From Verrucomicrobiota bacterium (GTDB lineage: Bacteria; Verrucomicrobiota; Verrucomicrobiia; Chthoniobacterales; Terrimicrobiaceae): a stretch of DNA of 64,000 nt. The position numbers were made by a program, and so were the translations under genes. Of the stretch, positions 25,561 through 33,756 are shown one piece after another; positions within the stretch are counted from its first letter, which is position 1, and every line of letters starts with the position of its first letter. The stretch spans positions 50,532 through 114,531 of the forward strand of contig JAPLTF010000070.1 in the NCBI GenBank assembly GCA_026398275.1, in the 5' to 3' direction. The notes under the pieces are model-generated. The model did not search any database. It was given only the letters and a program-made list of their open reading frames with translations, and was not told the DNA's origin.

Positions 25561-27230
25561 GTGCGCCATCCGCAGGGACGGGCTCCCCGCCGATCCCGTT
25601 TGAGCCCATCTTTCGATGGATGGCGGCCATCGTTTTCGTTCTTCTGCTGACCTTTGCAGCCTGGCAGAGGTTTTCCCTCCCCCTGACGCCCGTCCTTGAC
25701 CCTGATTCCCCGGGCTATCTCAACCCCGCACTTTCTCAGCTTTCAGGCCACGGCTTGCAGCAAACCCAGGGGCGTTCGTTTTTATACCCGGTCCTCGTTC
25801 TGGGGGTGCTGAATGCTACCGGCGACCTCAAGTCGATTGTCGTGATGCAGCATATCGCCTCGCTTCTCACGGCGATCGCGTGGATGGGCATCTGGGTTGT
25901 GTGGAGTTCGTTCCTTCCCCCGGGATGGATCCGTTCCTTTTTCGCTCCATTTACCGGTGTGCTCTCCGTGGGGATCTATCTCACCGGCGCAGAGTCAATC
26001 CTGTTTGGATTGCAGGTGCGCCCGGAAGCGGTTTTTCCGCTGGCTGCGATTTTGCAAATTCTGTTTCTGATGCTTTTCATCAAAGGGCAATGGCCGGGGA
26101 ACGGGGAGGTAAACTTCTCCCTGGCGCTCGCCGGCGGGGTGGGGGCGGTGGTTTTTTCAGCTGCCGCCTGCAACCTGAAACCGAGCTGGGGTTTTGCGAT
26201 TCTGCTGACGCCGCTTGTCCTCGGCCTCGGAATATTGTTCCGACCCGCCGGCCAATCCATCGTCCGCGCCGCCCTGCCCCTGATCTCCGGATGCCTCCTG
26301 ACGCTTGTCCTTGTGGCGGGTGTCCCGGCGGCTTTGCACTGGAAGCGTGACGAGGCATCGAAATCCTTTCTCGCGATGAACCTGTTTGCCGTCCATGCGA
26401 ACATCATTCTGGACTACCTGCAAGGCGAGGTGGACGCGGGCAGGGCCACCCCTGAGGAGGCCGGGTTCTGCGACAGGCTGCGTTCAGGAATTCTAGAAAG
26501 CCGGAACCAGCTGGGGCGATATGTGCTGCTGGGCCACAACCCGGACTACCTCATGTATTTTTCGCAGACCCTTGTGCAAATTCCCCGCGTTTCGACTTCT
26601 GAGGAGCGCAGGGGTTTCTATTTCCGCACGCTCTTCTCCTCGATGGCGCGGTTTCCGGGCCGCTATGTCGCGAAGTGGCTCACGCAGTTGCGCGCCGCGG
26701 CTTTTCAGGATCCCAAATACCTTTCCCGCGCATCGGCAAATCTCAAAAAACTCCACTCGGCATCCATCCCGTTTTCCAGCGCGCAATATCCGGACCTGAG
26801 GCCGGATCTCGCGCGCAGTTTGTCGCGGATCAACTCGGAAACGTCCGCGCTGGTATCAGGTCTTCCCGAGATCGTGGCCACGGGTCCGAAGTGGCTGAAG
26901 AAGGCGGGAGCGGCCGGGGCGGTCCTCTATCCCGCTTCCCTGCTGGCGGGCCTAATTCTTCTTCTCGCTGCGCCGTTCTTTTTCCGCGATCACCTGCGGC
27001 CGGTGCTGGCAGCTTCGCTGGTCTCGGCGGCGGCTTTTCTCAGCGCGATGACGGTTGCCTTTGTCCATTCCTTTGACATCGACCGCTATCTCTCCTTACA
27101 GTCGTGGCTGGCTTGGTTGACGATCGCCTGTTGGATCGCAGTCGTTTTCTCCATTGTGGAGTGCCGCCTGCGCCGCCGGTTCCAGACCGCGGGTGCGGCT
27201 GGTCGGAAGACCGTGAACGACCTGGCCTAG
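25557..27230 (+). CDS. Multi-pass membrane protein, GT-C-like
   Basis: 557 residues with about ten hydrophobic segments. It begins with a charged N-terminus, a first TM near 22-40, then a long loop carrying DPDSPGYLNPALSQL, which resembles the acidic first periplasmic loop of GT-C glycosyltransferases. It lacks a recognised domain otherwise. A loop in the second half is long and hydrophilic (about 320-450). Position within an operon of polyprenyl-phosphate sugar synthases and GT39-like proteins supports a role in sugar transfer on the outer face of the inner membrane. Confidence in the exact function is modest. Confidence 0.65.
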   Translation: MSAPSAGTGSPPIPFEPIFRWMAAIVFVLLLTFAAWQRFSLPLTPVLDPDSPGYLNPALSQLSGHGLQQTQGRSFLYPVLVLGVLNATGDLKSIVVMQHIASLLTAIAWMGIWVVWSSFLPPGWIRSFFAPFTGVLSVGIYLTGAESILFGLQVRPEAVFPLAAILQILFLMLFIKGQWPGNGEVNFSLALAGGVGAVVFSAAACNLKPSWGFAILLTPLVLGLGILFRPAGQSIVRAALPLISGCLLTLVLVAGVPAALHWKRDEASKSFLAMNLFAVHANIILDYLQGEVDAGRATPEEAGFCDRLRSGILESRNQLGRYVLLGHNPDYLMYFSQTLVQIPRVSTSEERRGFYFRTLFSSMARFPGRYVAKWLTQLRAAAFQDPKYLSRASANLKKLHSASIPFSSAQYPDLRPDLARSLSRINSETSALVSGLPEIVATGPKWLKKAGAAGAVLYPASLLAGLILLLAAPFFFRDHLRPVLAASLVSAAAFLSAMTVAFVHSFDIDRYLSLQSWLAWLTIACWIAVVFSIVECRLRRRFQTAGAAGRKTVNDLA

Positions 27231-27234
27231 CTGC

Positions 27235-28935
27235 ATGAAGCAACTGTTCCAAAGGCTCGTATCCATCCTCTTTCTGTCGCTGTCGAATGCCGGGGACCGC
27301 ATCTCCCGCGCGTGCCGGTATCTTCGGGACGGATGGCTGGCTGTCGCGCTCCTGCTCGGCCTGGTTCTTGGCGCCCAGGGGTTTCAATGGGGAAAATACG
27401 ACTGCCTCAATCTGGACCGCATGGCCCTGCGCAATGTGAGCATGAAGAAGCTTCCGTATCTTCACCCGAAGCATTTTGTCAAACCGCCATTCTACACTTA
27501 CCTGAACCACTTCCTGGCCCGTGTGCCCGCAGAGACGGTGAGCAGGAACATGATTTGGCTGGGGATGGACCAGCGGAAGCAAGTCTTCCTCCTCCTGCGC
27601 ATGGGCTTGGCGAGGTCGCTCAACCTGGCGTTCTTTGCGGGCCTCGTCGTTCTGGTTTTTGCCCTCGCACGGGAAAGCTTCGGTGCTCCGGCCGCCCGCC
27701 TGTCGGCACTGCTGCTGGCGACCTCTGCCGGATTCATCCCGTATCAGGTATTTTTGACGACCGACCTGGCGCTGGTCTTTATGATGACGGCCTCGTTTGC
27801 GTGCGCGGTCAGGATCGTGAAAGCTCCCGGCATGGGGATCTCGATTGCGGCGGGGCTGCTGGCCGGATTCGCGGCCGCCACCAAATACAACGGGCTCGTT
27901 GTTGCGGCGGCGCTTCCTGTCGCGCATCTGCTGGCGAGCCGAGGCAATCCGCTTCTCGCCTGCCTCCGGAGGCCTGCGGCATGGGTTTGCGGGCTTTGTG
28001 TGCCGGCGGGATTCCTCCTCGGGAATCCGTATGCGGTTCTCGACTGGCCGACCTTCTCCAGCGATTTCCTCTACAACTACAAGGTCACGCCGGTTTACAA
28101 CGGCGTGACCGAAGGAAATAGCTACGTCACATTTTTCAAGGCGTTCGGAGAAATCTTCGGCTGGCCCGGGACATTGCTGGTTGCGGCCGGGATCGTCGCG
28201 GGGATTGTCTTTTTGGCGGGCCCGAACAGGAAAACTGCTCGTCAGCTGTGGTTTCTGGCGGTGGTCGTCCTTGTCCCTTACGCGTGGAAGATCGGGGGCT
28301 TCCCGCGCCTCGAGACGCGATTCGTTCTGCCTGCGGCACCCTTCGTTCTCCTCATGGCCTCGGCGGGGTTTGCGGTTCTGCTCCGGGCCCGGTGGTTGAC
28401 GGTTCCGGTTTTTTCTGCGGTGCTCGCCTACAATCTTGTCTGCGGCTGGTGGGTCGGAAACATTTTCCGGAACGACCCCCGCATGGAAGCCCTCGAGCTT
28501 GCAAAAAATGAAGTCGGCGCGCGGGCCACGGTCGAGGTGAGCCGTTCCATTCCCCGCCTGCAGGATCTTCCCGGCATGGACCTCAAAGTTATCCGGATGC
28601 CGAACGGCATCGAGATGAGCGCCAATTTTTCCAAGATCTTTGCCGAGGACGAACAGATTCAGGAAGCGATGGAGCGCTGGCAGACGAAGGAAGGCCCCGA
28701 GTGGTTCACTCCCCGGGCCCGCAGCGAAAGGAATCCCGATTGGATCTTCTGGTCGTCCATCGATCTCGAGCGCGTCGTCCAGAACGAATACGAGGCGCTT
28801 TCCAAAGCCGGTTCCGGCTATACCGTCGTCTACGACAAGTCCTCGCCGCAGTTTCCCTGGTGGACCTATCCCCGCTACACGGAGTTTATCCGGAACCGGG
28901 TGACGATTTGGAAAAAGGCACCCGCCGCTCTCTGA
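27235..28935 (+). CDS. GT39/PMT-like membrane glycosyltransferase
   Basis: 566 residues. After a first TM comes WGKYDCLNLDRMALRN, where the acidic residues are in the place of the catalytic loop of GT-C transferases, then KPPFYTYLNHFLARVP, similar to the KPPL.YW motif of ArnT/PMT-type enzymes. About nine to eleven TM segments follow, with a soluble C-terminal domain near 440-566. It should use a polyprenyl-phosphate sugar as donor for transfer at the periplasmic face. It is 4 bases after the preceding gene and has a close paralogue immediately downstream; alignments by eye show the same motifs in the same order. Confidence 0.8.
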   Translation: MKQLFQRLVSILFLSLSNAGDRISRACRYLRDGWLAVALLLGLVLGAQGFQWGKYDCLNLDRMALRNVSMKKLPYLHPKHFVKPPFYTYLNHFLARVPAETVSRNMIWLGMDQRKQVFLLLRMGLARSLNLAFFAGLVVLVFALARESFGAPAARLSALLLATSAGFIPYQVFLTTDLALVFMMTASFACAVRIVKAPGMGISIAAGLLAGFAAATKYNGLVVAAALPVAHLLASRGNPLLACLRRPAAWVCGLCVPAGFLLGNPYAVLDWPTFSSDFLYNYKVTPVYNGVTEGNSYVTFFKAFGEIFGWPGTLLVAAGIVAGIVFLAGPNRKTARQLWFLAVVVLVPYAWKIGGFPRLETRFVLPAAPFVLLMASAGFAVLLRARWLTVPVFSAVLAYNLVCGWWVGNIFRNDPRMEALELAKNEVGARATVEVSRSIPRLQDLPGMDLKVIRMPNGIEMSANFSKIFAEDEQIQEAMERWQTKEGPEWFTPRARSERNPDWIFWSSIDLERVVQNEYEALSKAGSGYTVVYDKSSPQFPWWTYPRYTEFIRNRVTIWKKAPAAL

Positions 28936-28937
28936 CC

Positions 28938-30800
28938 ATGAATACGAACTCCATTGACGACTCGCAGAAATCCAGGCCCCTGAAGTTGGGCGCGCGGCTG
29001 CTCGCCGCGGCCCGCCGGCGGGGACTGCTTGACCGGTGGCTCCTCCTGGCGGTCGTCCTCGGGTTTGGACTGGGCGTGCAGGGGCTGGGCTGGGGGCGCT
29101 ACGATTGCCTGAACGTCGATGCCATGGCGTTTCGGACGATTTTTGCAAAAAACCGGCCGCCGCTGCACCCAGGTGAGTTTCTCAAGCCTCCGTTCTATAC
29201 CTACGTCAACCACCTCGTGGCTAGGTTGCCCGCGACCGCCCTCAGCGGGGCGGTGTTCTGGAAGGGTCAGAAGGAGCGGAACGAGCTCTACTTCCAGCTC
29301 CGGCTGTTTCTGGCCCGGAGCCTGAATCTGGCGTTCTTTGCGGCGTCGGTGGTGATGGTGTTTTGGGTGGTGCGGATGTATTTCGACGCGGCATCCGCCC
29401 GCGTGGCGGCCCTGCTCTTTGCGACCTCGGCGGGCTTCGTCTGTTACCAGATTTTTCTGACGACCGACCTGGCCCTCGTGTTCATGATGATGACCTCGTT
29501 CGTCTGCTCCTGCATGATCGCCCGCAATCCGGCGATGGGCGTCTCGGTGGCGGCCGGGCTGCTGGCCGGGCTGGCATCCGCGACGAAATACAACGGCCTT
29601 TCCGTGGCGGTTGCACTTCCTCTCGCGCATCTGATGGGAAGCCGCGGCAACCCGCTGCTCGCCTGCCTCAAGCGCCCCGCCGCATGGGTGTGCGGGCTGG
29701 CCGTCCCCGTCGGGTTCCTCATCGGCAATCCGTATGCCGTGCTGGATTGGCCAAAATTCCGTTCGGACTTTTTTTACAACTACACGACGACGCCGGTTTA
29801 TGGAGGACAAACCGAGGGGACCGGATACGTCAGCTTTTTTCAGACGTTTCCGGAAATCCTCGGATGGCCCGCGACGGCCATTGTGATCTGTGGCCTGCTG
29901 GCCGGCTTGGCCGGGCTGGCGTTCGGTCTGAGGCGCAACGACGGGGGGCATCACGCGGAAGCTGCCAAGGTAGGGCGGGACGTCCCGGCCCGCCGCGGGG
30001 ATGATTCCCGGACAGCCCAGAGGTCTGTCCCTACCTATCTGCCCGGGACGGCGACTTCCCCGTCATGCAGCAGCAGCGACGCGTGGAAGCTTTCGCTGTT
30101 GGCCCTGGCAGTCTTCGCCCTCTACACGTGGAAAATCGGAGAATTCCCGCGGATGACCACGCGGTTCGTGCTGCCGATGACTCCGTTTTTGCTTATCCTC
30201 GCCGCCGCGGGGTTCGGGATTCTGGCACGGGCGAAATGGATTTTTCTTCCTGTGCTTGCGGCGGCGCTGGCCTACAACCTGGCCTGCGGATGGTGGATTG
30301 GTGAGCTCTTCCGGGGGGATCCGCGGATGCGGTTGATCCCGGTCGTGCGGGACCAGATCGTCGGCGAATCGGTCGTCGAGGTCAGCAAATCCATCCCGTC
30401 CATCGCCCTCATGCCGGGGCGCGAGATCCGCACGATCAAGATGCCCGGGGCGATCGAGCGGGGGGCGCAGTTCGACAAAATGTTTGCGGACAACAAGGAG
30501 ATGCAGAAGCTCAGCGGCAAATGGAGAAGCAAGGACGGGCCGGAGTGGTTCACCAAAGAAAACCGCGAAAACCGCGGGTCCGGCTGGGTCATCTGGAGCT
30601 CGAATGACGTCGAGAAGATCGTGTCGGGCGAGTATCAGGCGCTGTTCGATCCTGCCTCGGGGTTTGATGTTGTCTTCGATGGGGCCAGCCCGGTTCGACC
30701 GTGGTGGGCCTACCCCCGCCAGCCCGATTTTATTGTCAATCGCGCCACTGTGTGGAAAAAGATACCCGCCCTGTCTCCACCGGCCCTGCCCGCCTCATGA
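28938..30800 (+). CDS. GT39/PMT-like membrane glycosyltransferase, paralogue with repeat insert
   Basis: 620 residues, clearly paralogous to the preceding gene: GRYDCLNVDAMAFR, KPPFYTYVNHLVARLP, TDLALVFMM, SATKYNGLSVAVALPLAHL and FLIGNPYAVLDWP occur at equivalent places. It starts 2 bases after the previous stop and the protein begins MNTNSIDDSQKSRPL. The main difference is an extra hydrophilic stretch at about residues 335-380 (KVGRDVPARRGDDSRTAQR inside it) where the paralogue has only a short loop. The DNA for this stretch is an interspersed repeat (29968-30036). The extra loop lies between two TM segments, so it is unlikely to disturb the core. ATGA overlap at 30797-30800 couples it to the next gene. 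Confidence 0.8.
   Translation: MNTNSIDDSQKSRPLKLGARLLAAARRRGLLDRWLLLAVVLGFGLGVQGLGWGRYDCLNVDAMAFRTIFAKNRPPLHPGEFLKPPFYTYVNHLVARLPATALSGAVFWKGQKERNELYFQLRLFLARSLNLAFFAASVVMVFWVVRMYFDAASARVAALLFATSAGFVCYQIFLTTDLALVFMMMTSFVCSCMIARNPAMGVSVAAGLLAGLASATKYNGLSVAVALPLAHLMGSRGNPLLACLKRPAAWVCGLAVPVGFLIGNPYAVLDWPKFRSDFFYNYTTTPVYGGQTEGTGYVSFFQTFPEILGWPATAIVICGLLAGLAGLAFGLRRNDGGHHAEAAKVGRDVPARRGDDSRTAQRSVPTYLPGTATSPSCSSSDAWKLSLLALAVFALYTWKIGEFPRMTTRFVLPMTPFLLILAAAGFGILARAKWIFLPVLAAALAYNLACGWWIGELFRGDPRMRLIPVVRDQIVGESVVEVSKSIPSIALMPGREIRTIKMPGAIERGAQFDKMFADNKEMQKLSGKWRSKDGPEWFTKENRENRGSGWVIWSSNDVEKIVSGEYQALFDPASGFDVVFDGASPVRPWWAYPRQPDFIVNRATVWKKIPALSPPALPAS
29968..30036 (-). repeat. Interspersed repeat inserted in frame inside a coding gene
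   Basis: 69 bases, exactly 23 codons, inside the second GT39-like gene. Read on the minus strand it matches the core of the TIR elements at 38948 and 41991 (GTAGGG.CAGACCTC.GGGCTG through GGCGGGCC.GGGACGTCCC). Its own ends are imperfect inverted repeats: AGGTAGGGCGGGAC on the left and the complement of AGGTAGGGACAGAC on the right. The paralogous gene just upstream lacks the segment. Because the length is a multiple of three, the frame stays open and adds a hydrophilic loop. Confidence 0.7.
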
Positions 30801-31918
30801 CCAAACCACCTTATGTCACCGTTGTTGTTCCCACGTTCCGGGAGCGCGAGAACATCCCGCTGGTTGTCGGGCGGCTCGATGATCTTCTTGGAGATTTTGA
30901 GTGGGAGGTCGTCTTTGTGGACGACGATTCCGATGACGGGTCGGCGGATGTCCTTCTCGACCTGAGCCGCCGCCATCCCCGGGTTCGCGCGATCCGCCGG
31001 ATCGGACGCCGCGGGCTGGCATCCGCCTGCCTCGAGGGCATGGCTTCGAGCTCCGCGGAGATTTTTGCGGTGATGGATGCCGACCTGCAGCACGACGAGA
31101 CGGTTCTTCCCAAAATGATCGGTGCCTTCCGCGAAGATCCCGCGCTCGATCTTGCGGTCGGGACCCGCTACACGGGCGGCGGCGGGGTCAGCAACTGGTC
31201 GAAGCGCCGCCAGTTTGTCAGCAAGTTCGCCACCCTCATCGAAAAATCCGTCCTGCGCACGCCGCTCTCCGACCCGATGAGCGGGTTCTTCGTGCTTCGC
31301 CGCGGGTTGTTCGAGGAGACCGTGCGGCACATGACCGGCAAGGGGTTCAAGATCCTTTTGGACATCGTTCTCTCGACCGGGCGCGAGCTCCGGACGCGCG
31401 AGTTTCCCTACGAGTTCAAGGCGCGCCAGCACGGCGAGAGCAAGCTCGATGTCGTCGTCGGCCTGGAATACCTATACCTGCTGGTGGACAAAACCCTCGG
31501 CCGCCTCGTGCCGGTGAGCTTTGTGCTCTACGTGCTGGCCGGCCTCTCCGGGCTCCTGCTCCACCTTCTGATTCTCGGCGTCCTTTACCGCGGCGCGGGC
31601 ATTCCCTTTGTCAACGCCCAGATTTCCGCGACCGTGGTGGCGATGGTTTCGAACTTTCTCGTCAACAACGCGGTGACATTCCGCACGCGCCGCCTGAAGG
31701 GAGTTCTTCTGGCCGTCGGGCTCACCTCCTACATGGCGATCTGCGCGCTCGGGGCCATCGTGAATGTCCAGTCCGCCGACTATCTCTTCGAGCATGCGAT
31801 TCCCTGGTGGTTTGCAGGCGCCGCCGGAGCCCTGATCGGAGCAGTCTGGAATTACGCGGTCTCGACCCAGATCGTCTGGACCTGGCTGCCCTCGATGCTC
31901 CGGAAAAAGAAATCCTGA
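30797..31918 (+). CDS. Polyprenyl-phosphate mannosyltransferase-like GT2 with GtrA domain
   Basis: 373 residues. The GT2 part has VTVVVPTFRERENIPLV, VFVDDDSDDGSADV, MDADLQHDE (DADLQH at about 94-99) and DPMSGFFVLRR, all typical of dolichol-phosphate mannose synthase (DPM1). From about residue 240 four TM segments form a GtrA-like domain (FVNAQISATVVAMVSNFLVNN). Such fusions make a polyprenyl-phosphate sugar and help flip it across the membrane. It ends the five-gene operon whose members together could synthesise, flip and use lipid-linked sugars for surface glycosylation. A convergent bioD gene ends at 31925. Confidence 0.9.
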   Translation: MTKPPYVTVVVPTFRERENIPLVVGRLDDLLGDFEWEVVFVDDDSDDGSADVLLDLSRRHPRVRAIRRIGRRGLASACLEGMASSSAEIFAVMDADLQHDETVLPKMIGAFREDPALDLAVGTRYTGGGGVSNWSKRRQFVSKFATLIEKSVLRTPLSDPMSGFFVLRRGLFEETVRHMTGKGFKILLDIVLSTGRELRTREFPYEFKARQHGESKLDVVVGLEYLYLLVDKTLGRLVPVSFVLYVLAGLSGLLLHLLILGVLYRGAGIPFVNAQISATVVAMVSNFLVNNAVTFRTRRLKGVLLAVGLTSYMAICALGAIVNVQSADYLFEHAIPWWFAGAAGALIGAVWNYAVSTQIVWTWLPSMLRKKKS

Positions 31919-31924
31919 CCCGCC

Positions 31925-32548
31925 TCAGGCGATCCCAATTTCGATAGCTTCCTGTCCGGGCGTGATTTCGAACAGGACCGGAACGTCGGTGAATTCCTCA
32001 ACCAGGGAGCGGTTATTCAGCGCGGGCTCACCGGATTCGTTTACAGGGGAATTCAAAATGATGCCTCGGCATTCGAGCCCGCGCGAGCGGATGCTCTCGA
32101 TCGTCAGCAGCGTGTGGTTGATGCAGCCGAGGCGGTTCGCAACGACGACGATCACCGGCAGCCCGAGCGCAGCGGCCAGATCCGCGATCAGCAACTTCTC
32201 CGCGATCGGCACCAGCCATCCCCCGGCCCCTTCGACCAGAACGGACTGCCTGCCTTTGGAGATGGAGCGGAACCAGGACTCGAGGGCAGGGAGGGAGACG
32301 GCGCAGCCTTCGCGGCAGGCCGCCAGATACGGTGCCACGGGCGCTTGGAACCACATCGGGTTGACCTCGTCGATTTCGAGCTCCGAATCGCAGGCCGCGC
32401 GCAAAATCTCCGCATCTCCACGGTCGCCGGAGCAAATGGGTTTGAGCGCGATGGTGTCAAGCCCGGCACGCCGGAGCGCGCGGGCGAGCAGGGCCGTCAC
32501 GAAAGTTTTTCCGACCCCGGTGTCGGTGCCGGTGAGGAACGCCCTCAT
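31925..32548 (-). CDS. bioD: Dethiobiotin synthetase
   Basis: 207 residues. FLTGTDTGVGKTFVTALLARAL is the N-terminal P-loop of BioD, LKPICSG the substrate Lys loop, and VEGAGGWLVPI the conserved acid-Gly-Gly motif; VVVANRLGCINHTLLT matches the nucleotide-specificity loop. It forms the ureido ring of dethiobiotin from DAPA, CO2 and ATP. No other biotin genes are near, so the pathway is scattered; its product is needed by the pyruvate carboxylase at 35458. It overlaps the ABC ATPase gene start-stop (32545-32548) and is last in an odd trio. Confidence 0.9.
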   Translation of the reverse strand: MRAFLTGTDTGVGKTFVTALLARALRRAGLDTIALKPICSGDRGDAEILRAACDSELEIDEVNPMWFQAPVAPYLAACREGCAVSLPALESWFRSISKGRQSVLVEGAGGWLVPIAEKLLIADLAAALGLPVIVVVANRLGCINHTLLTIESIRSRGLECRGIILNSPVNESGEPALNNRSLVEEFTDVPVLFEITPGQEAIEIGIA

Positions 32549-33387
32549 TCCTTCGGGGCCGTGGATTCCAGAAAGACTCCCTCAAGGTCGCGCTGCGGGC
32601 GGCGCGATGCGACGAAGCGTGCGCCGGATGCGCGGACCAGCTTCTCGATTTCTTCGCGCAGCCCCTCGGGCGCATCCTCGACAACAAACTCCGTCTGCCG
32701 GTCGATCGTTGTCAGCTCGTCGAGGCTGCCCTCGCGCACCATCTCCCCGCGGGCCATGATCCCCACGCGGTCGCAAACCTCCTGCACCTGGCCAAGCAGG
32801 TGCGAGGTCAGGAGCACGGTTTTGCCGCGCTTTTTCAAATCCAGAATCAGGTCGCGGATCTGGCGGGAGCCGGCCGGATCGACCCCGGCGGTCGGCTCGT
32901 CAAGGACGACGAGCTTCGGGTTTTGGACCAGCGCCTGTGCAAGCCCGATCCGCTGGAGCATGCCTTTCGAAAACCCGCCCACCCGCCGGTGGCGGGCATC
33001 TTCCAGACCGACCAGCGAGATCAGATCGGCGATCCGGGAATTCAGCTCGGCTGCGGGGATCCCGCAAATCTTGCCGTAGAAACGCAGGGTTTCCTCCGCC
33101 GTGAGGAACTTGTAAAAATACGGATTCTCGGGAAGGAACCCGACCTCCACGCGGCTCTTGTAGTCGCGGCTGTCCTTTCCGAAAATCGTGGCCTGGCCCT
33201 TGGTTGGAGTCACGAGGCCGAGGAGCACCTTGAGCGTGGTGCTCTTCCCGGAGCCGTTCGGCCCGAGCAGCCCATACACCTCGCCCTCTTTGACTGTGAG
33301 GTTCAGGTTTTTGACGGCCACGACTCGCTGGCGCCGCATCGGGACCGGATAGATTTTTGTGAGGTTTTCAACAGTGACGGCATTCAT
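32545..33387 (-). CDS. ABC transporter ATP-binding protein
   Basis: 280 residues. Walker A GLLGPNGSGKST, Q-loop region VGFLPENPYFY, signature VGGFSKGMLQRIGLAQAL, Walker B VVLDEPTAGVDP and switch TSHLLGQVQEVCDRVG are all present. This architecture with a C-terminal regulatory stretch is that of ABC-2 type exporters, drug or polysaccharide. The permease gene is not adjacent: the genes on either side encode BioD and acylphosphatase. It overlaps both neighbours by 4 bases (ATGA), so the operon acylphosphatase-ABC-bioD is tight. Substrate unknown. Confidence 0.87.
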   Translation of the reverse strand: MNAVTVENLTKIYPVPMRRQRVVAVKNLNLTVKEGEVYGLLGPNGSGKSTTLKVLLGLVTPTKGQATIFGKDSRDYKSRVEVGFLPENPYFYKFLTAEETLRFYGKICGIPAAELNSRIADLISLVGLEDARHRRVGGFSKGMLQRIGLAQALVQNPKLVVLDEPTAGVDPAGSRQIRDLILDLKKRGKTVLLTSHLLGQVQEVCDRVGIMARGEMVREGSLDELTTIDRQTEFVVEDAPEGLREEIEKLVRASGARFVASRRPQRDLEGVFLESTAPKE

Positions 33388-33650
33388 GGTATGATTAAAA
33401 ATCCGCGCAGCCCCTGCACGCGCGGGATGGTTTCGAGGCGCTCGTTTTCGATGTGGCCCGCGAGCGCACTTTTGCGGATGGCGTCGAGGAACCCTTCGGT
33501 TTCATCTCCCTGGGCCACCACCTCCACGCGGCCGTCGGGCAGGTTCTTCACCGTCCCCGCAACATCGAATTCGCGGGAGAGGCTTTTGACCGTCCAGCGG
33601 AAGCCGACCCCCTGCACGCGGCCCTCGTAGTGAACATGGACGGATTTCAT
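33384..33650 (-). CDS. acyP: Acylphosphatase
   Basis: 88 residues. The acylphosphatase signature GRVQGVGFRWTVKSLSREF is present with the catalytic Arg19 and Asn36 (GTVKNLPDGRVEVVAQG). It hydrolyses the carboxyl-phosphate bond of small acyl phosphates such as carbamoyl or acetyl phosphate. First gene of a three-gene overlapping operon with an ABC ATPase and bioD. ATG 33648-33650 begins MKSVHVHYEG, the usual N-terminus. Confidence 0.92.
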   Translation of the reverse strand: MKSVHVHYEGRVQGVGFRWTVKSLSREFDVAGTVKNLPDGRVEVVAQGDETEGFLDAIRKSALAGHIENERLETIPRVQGLRGFLIIP

Positions 33651-33671
33651 GGCGGATCAGAGGATGCACCC

Positions 33672-33693
33672 GCCGCCGGCATTTTTCAAGAGC
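33672..33693. repeat. 22-bp direct repeat, copy 1
   Basis: A 22-base sequence containing GCCGGCATTTTTCAAGAGC is found here, just upstream of the acylphosphatase start, and identically at 35319-35340, 1647 bases away. In this copy the next bases let GCCGGC pair with a second GCCGGC across an 11-base loop. The two copies flank the hypothetical acidic protein gene and a possible RHH remnant, so they might be footprints of an insertion or duplication. Confidence 0.45.
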
Positions 33694-33756
33694 CGGCATC
33701 TTGCTTATCCGAGTTCTTTTTCTTGTCTCGGCGGACCGGTCCACACATTTTTAAGC

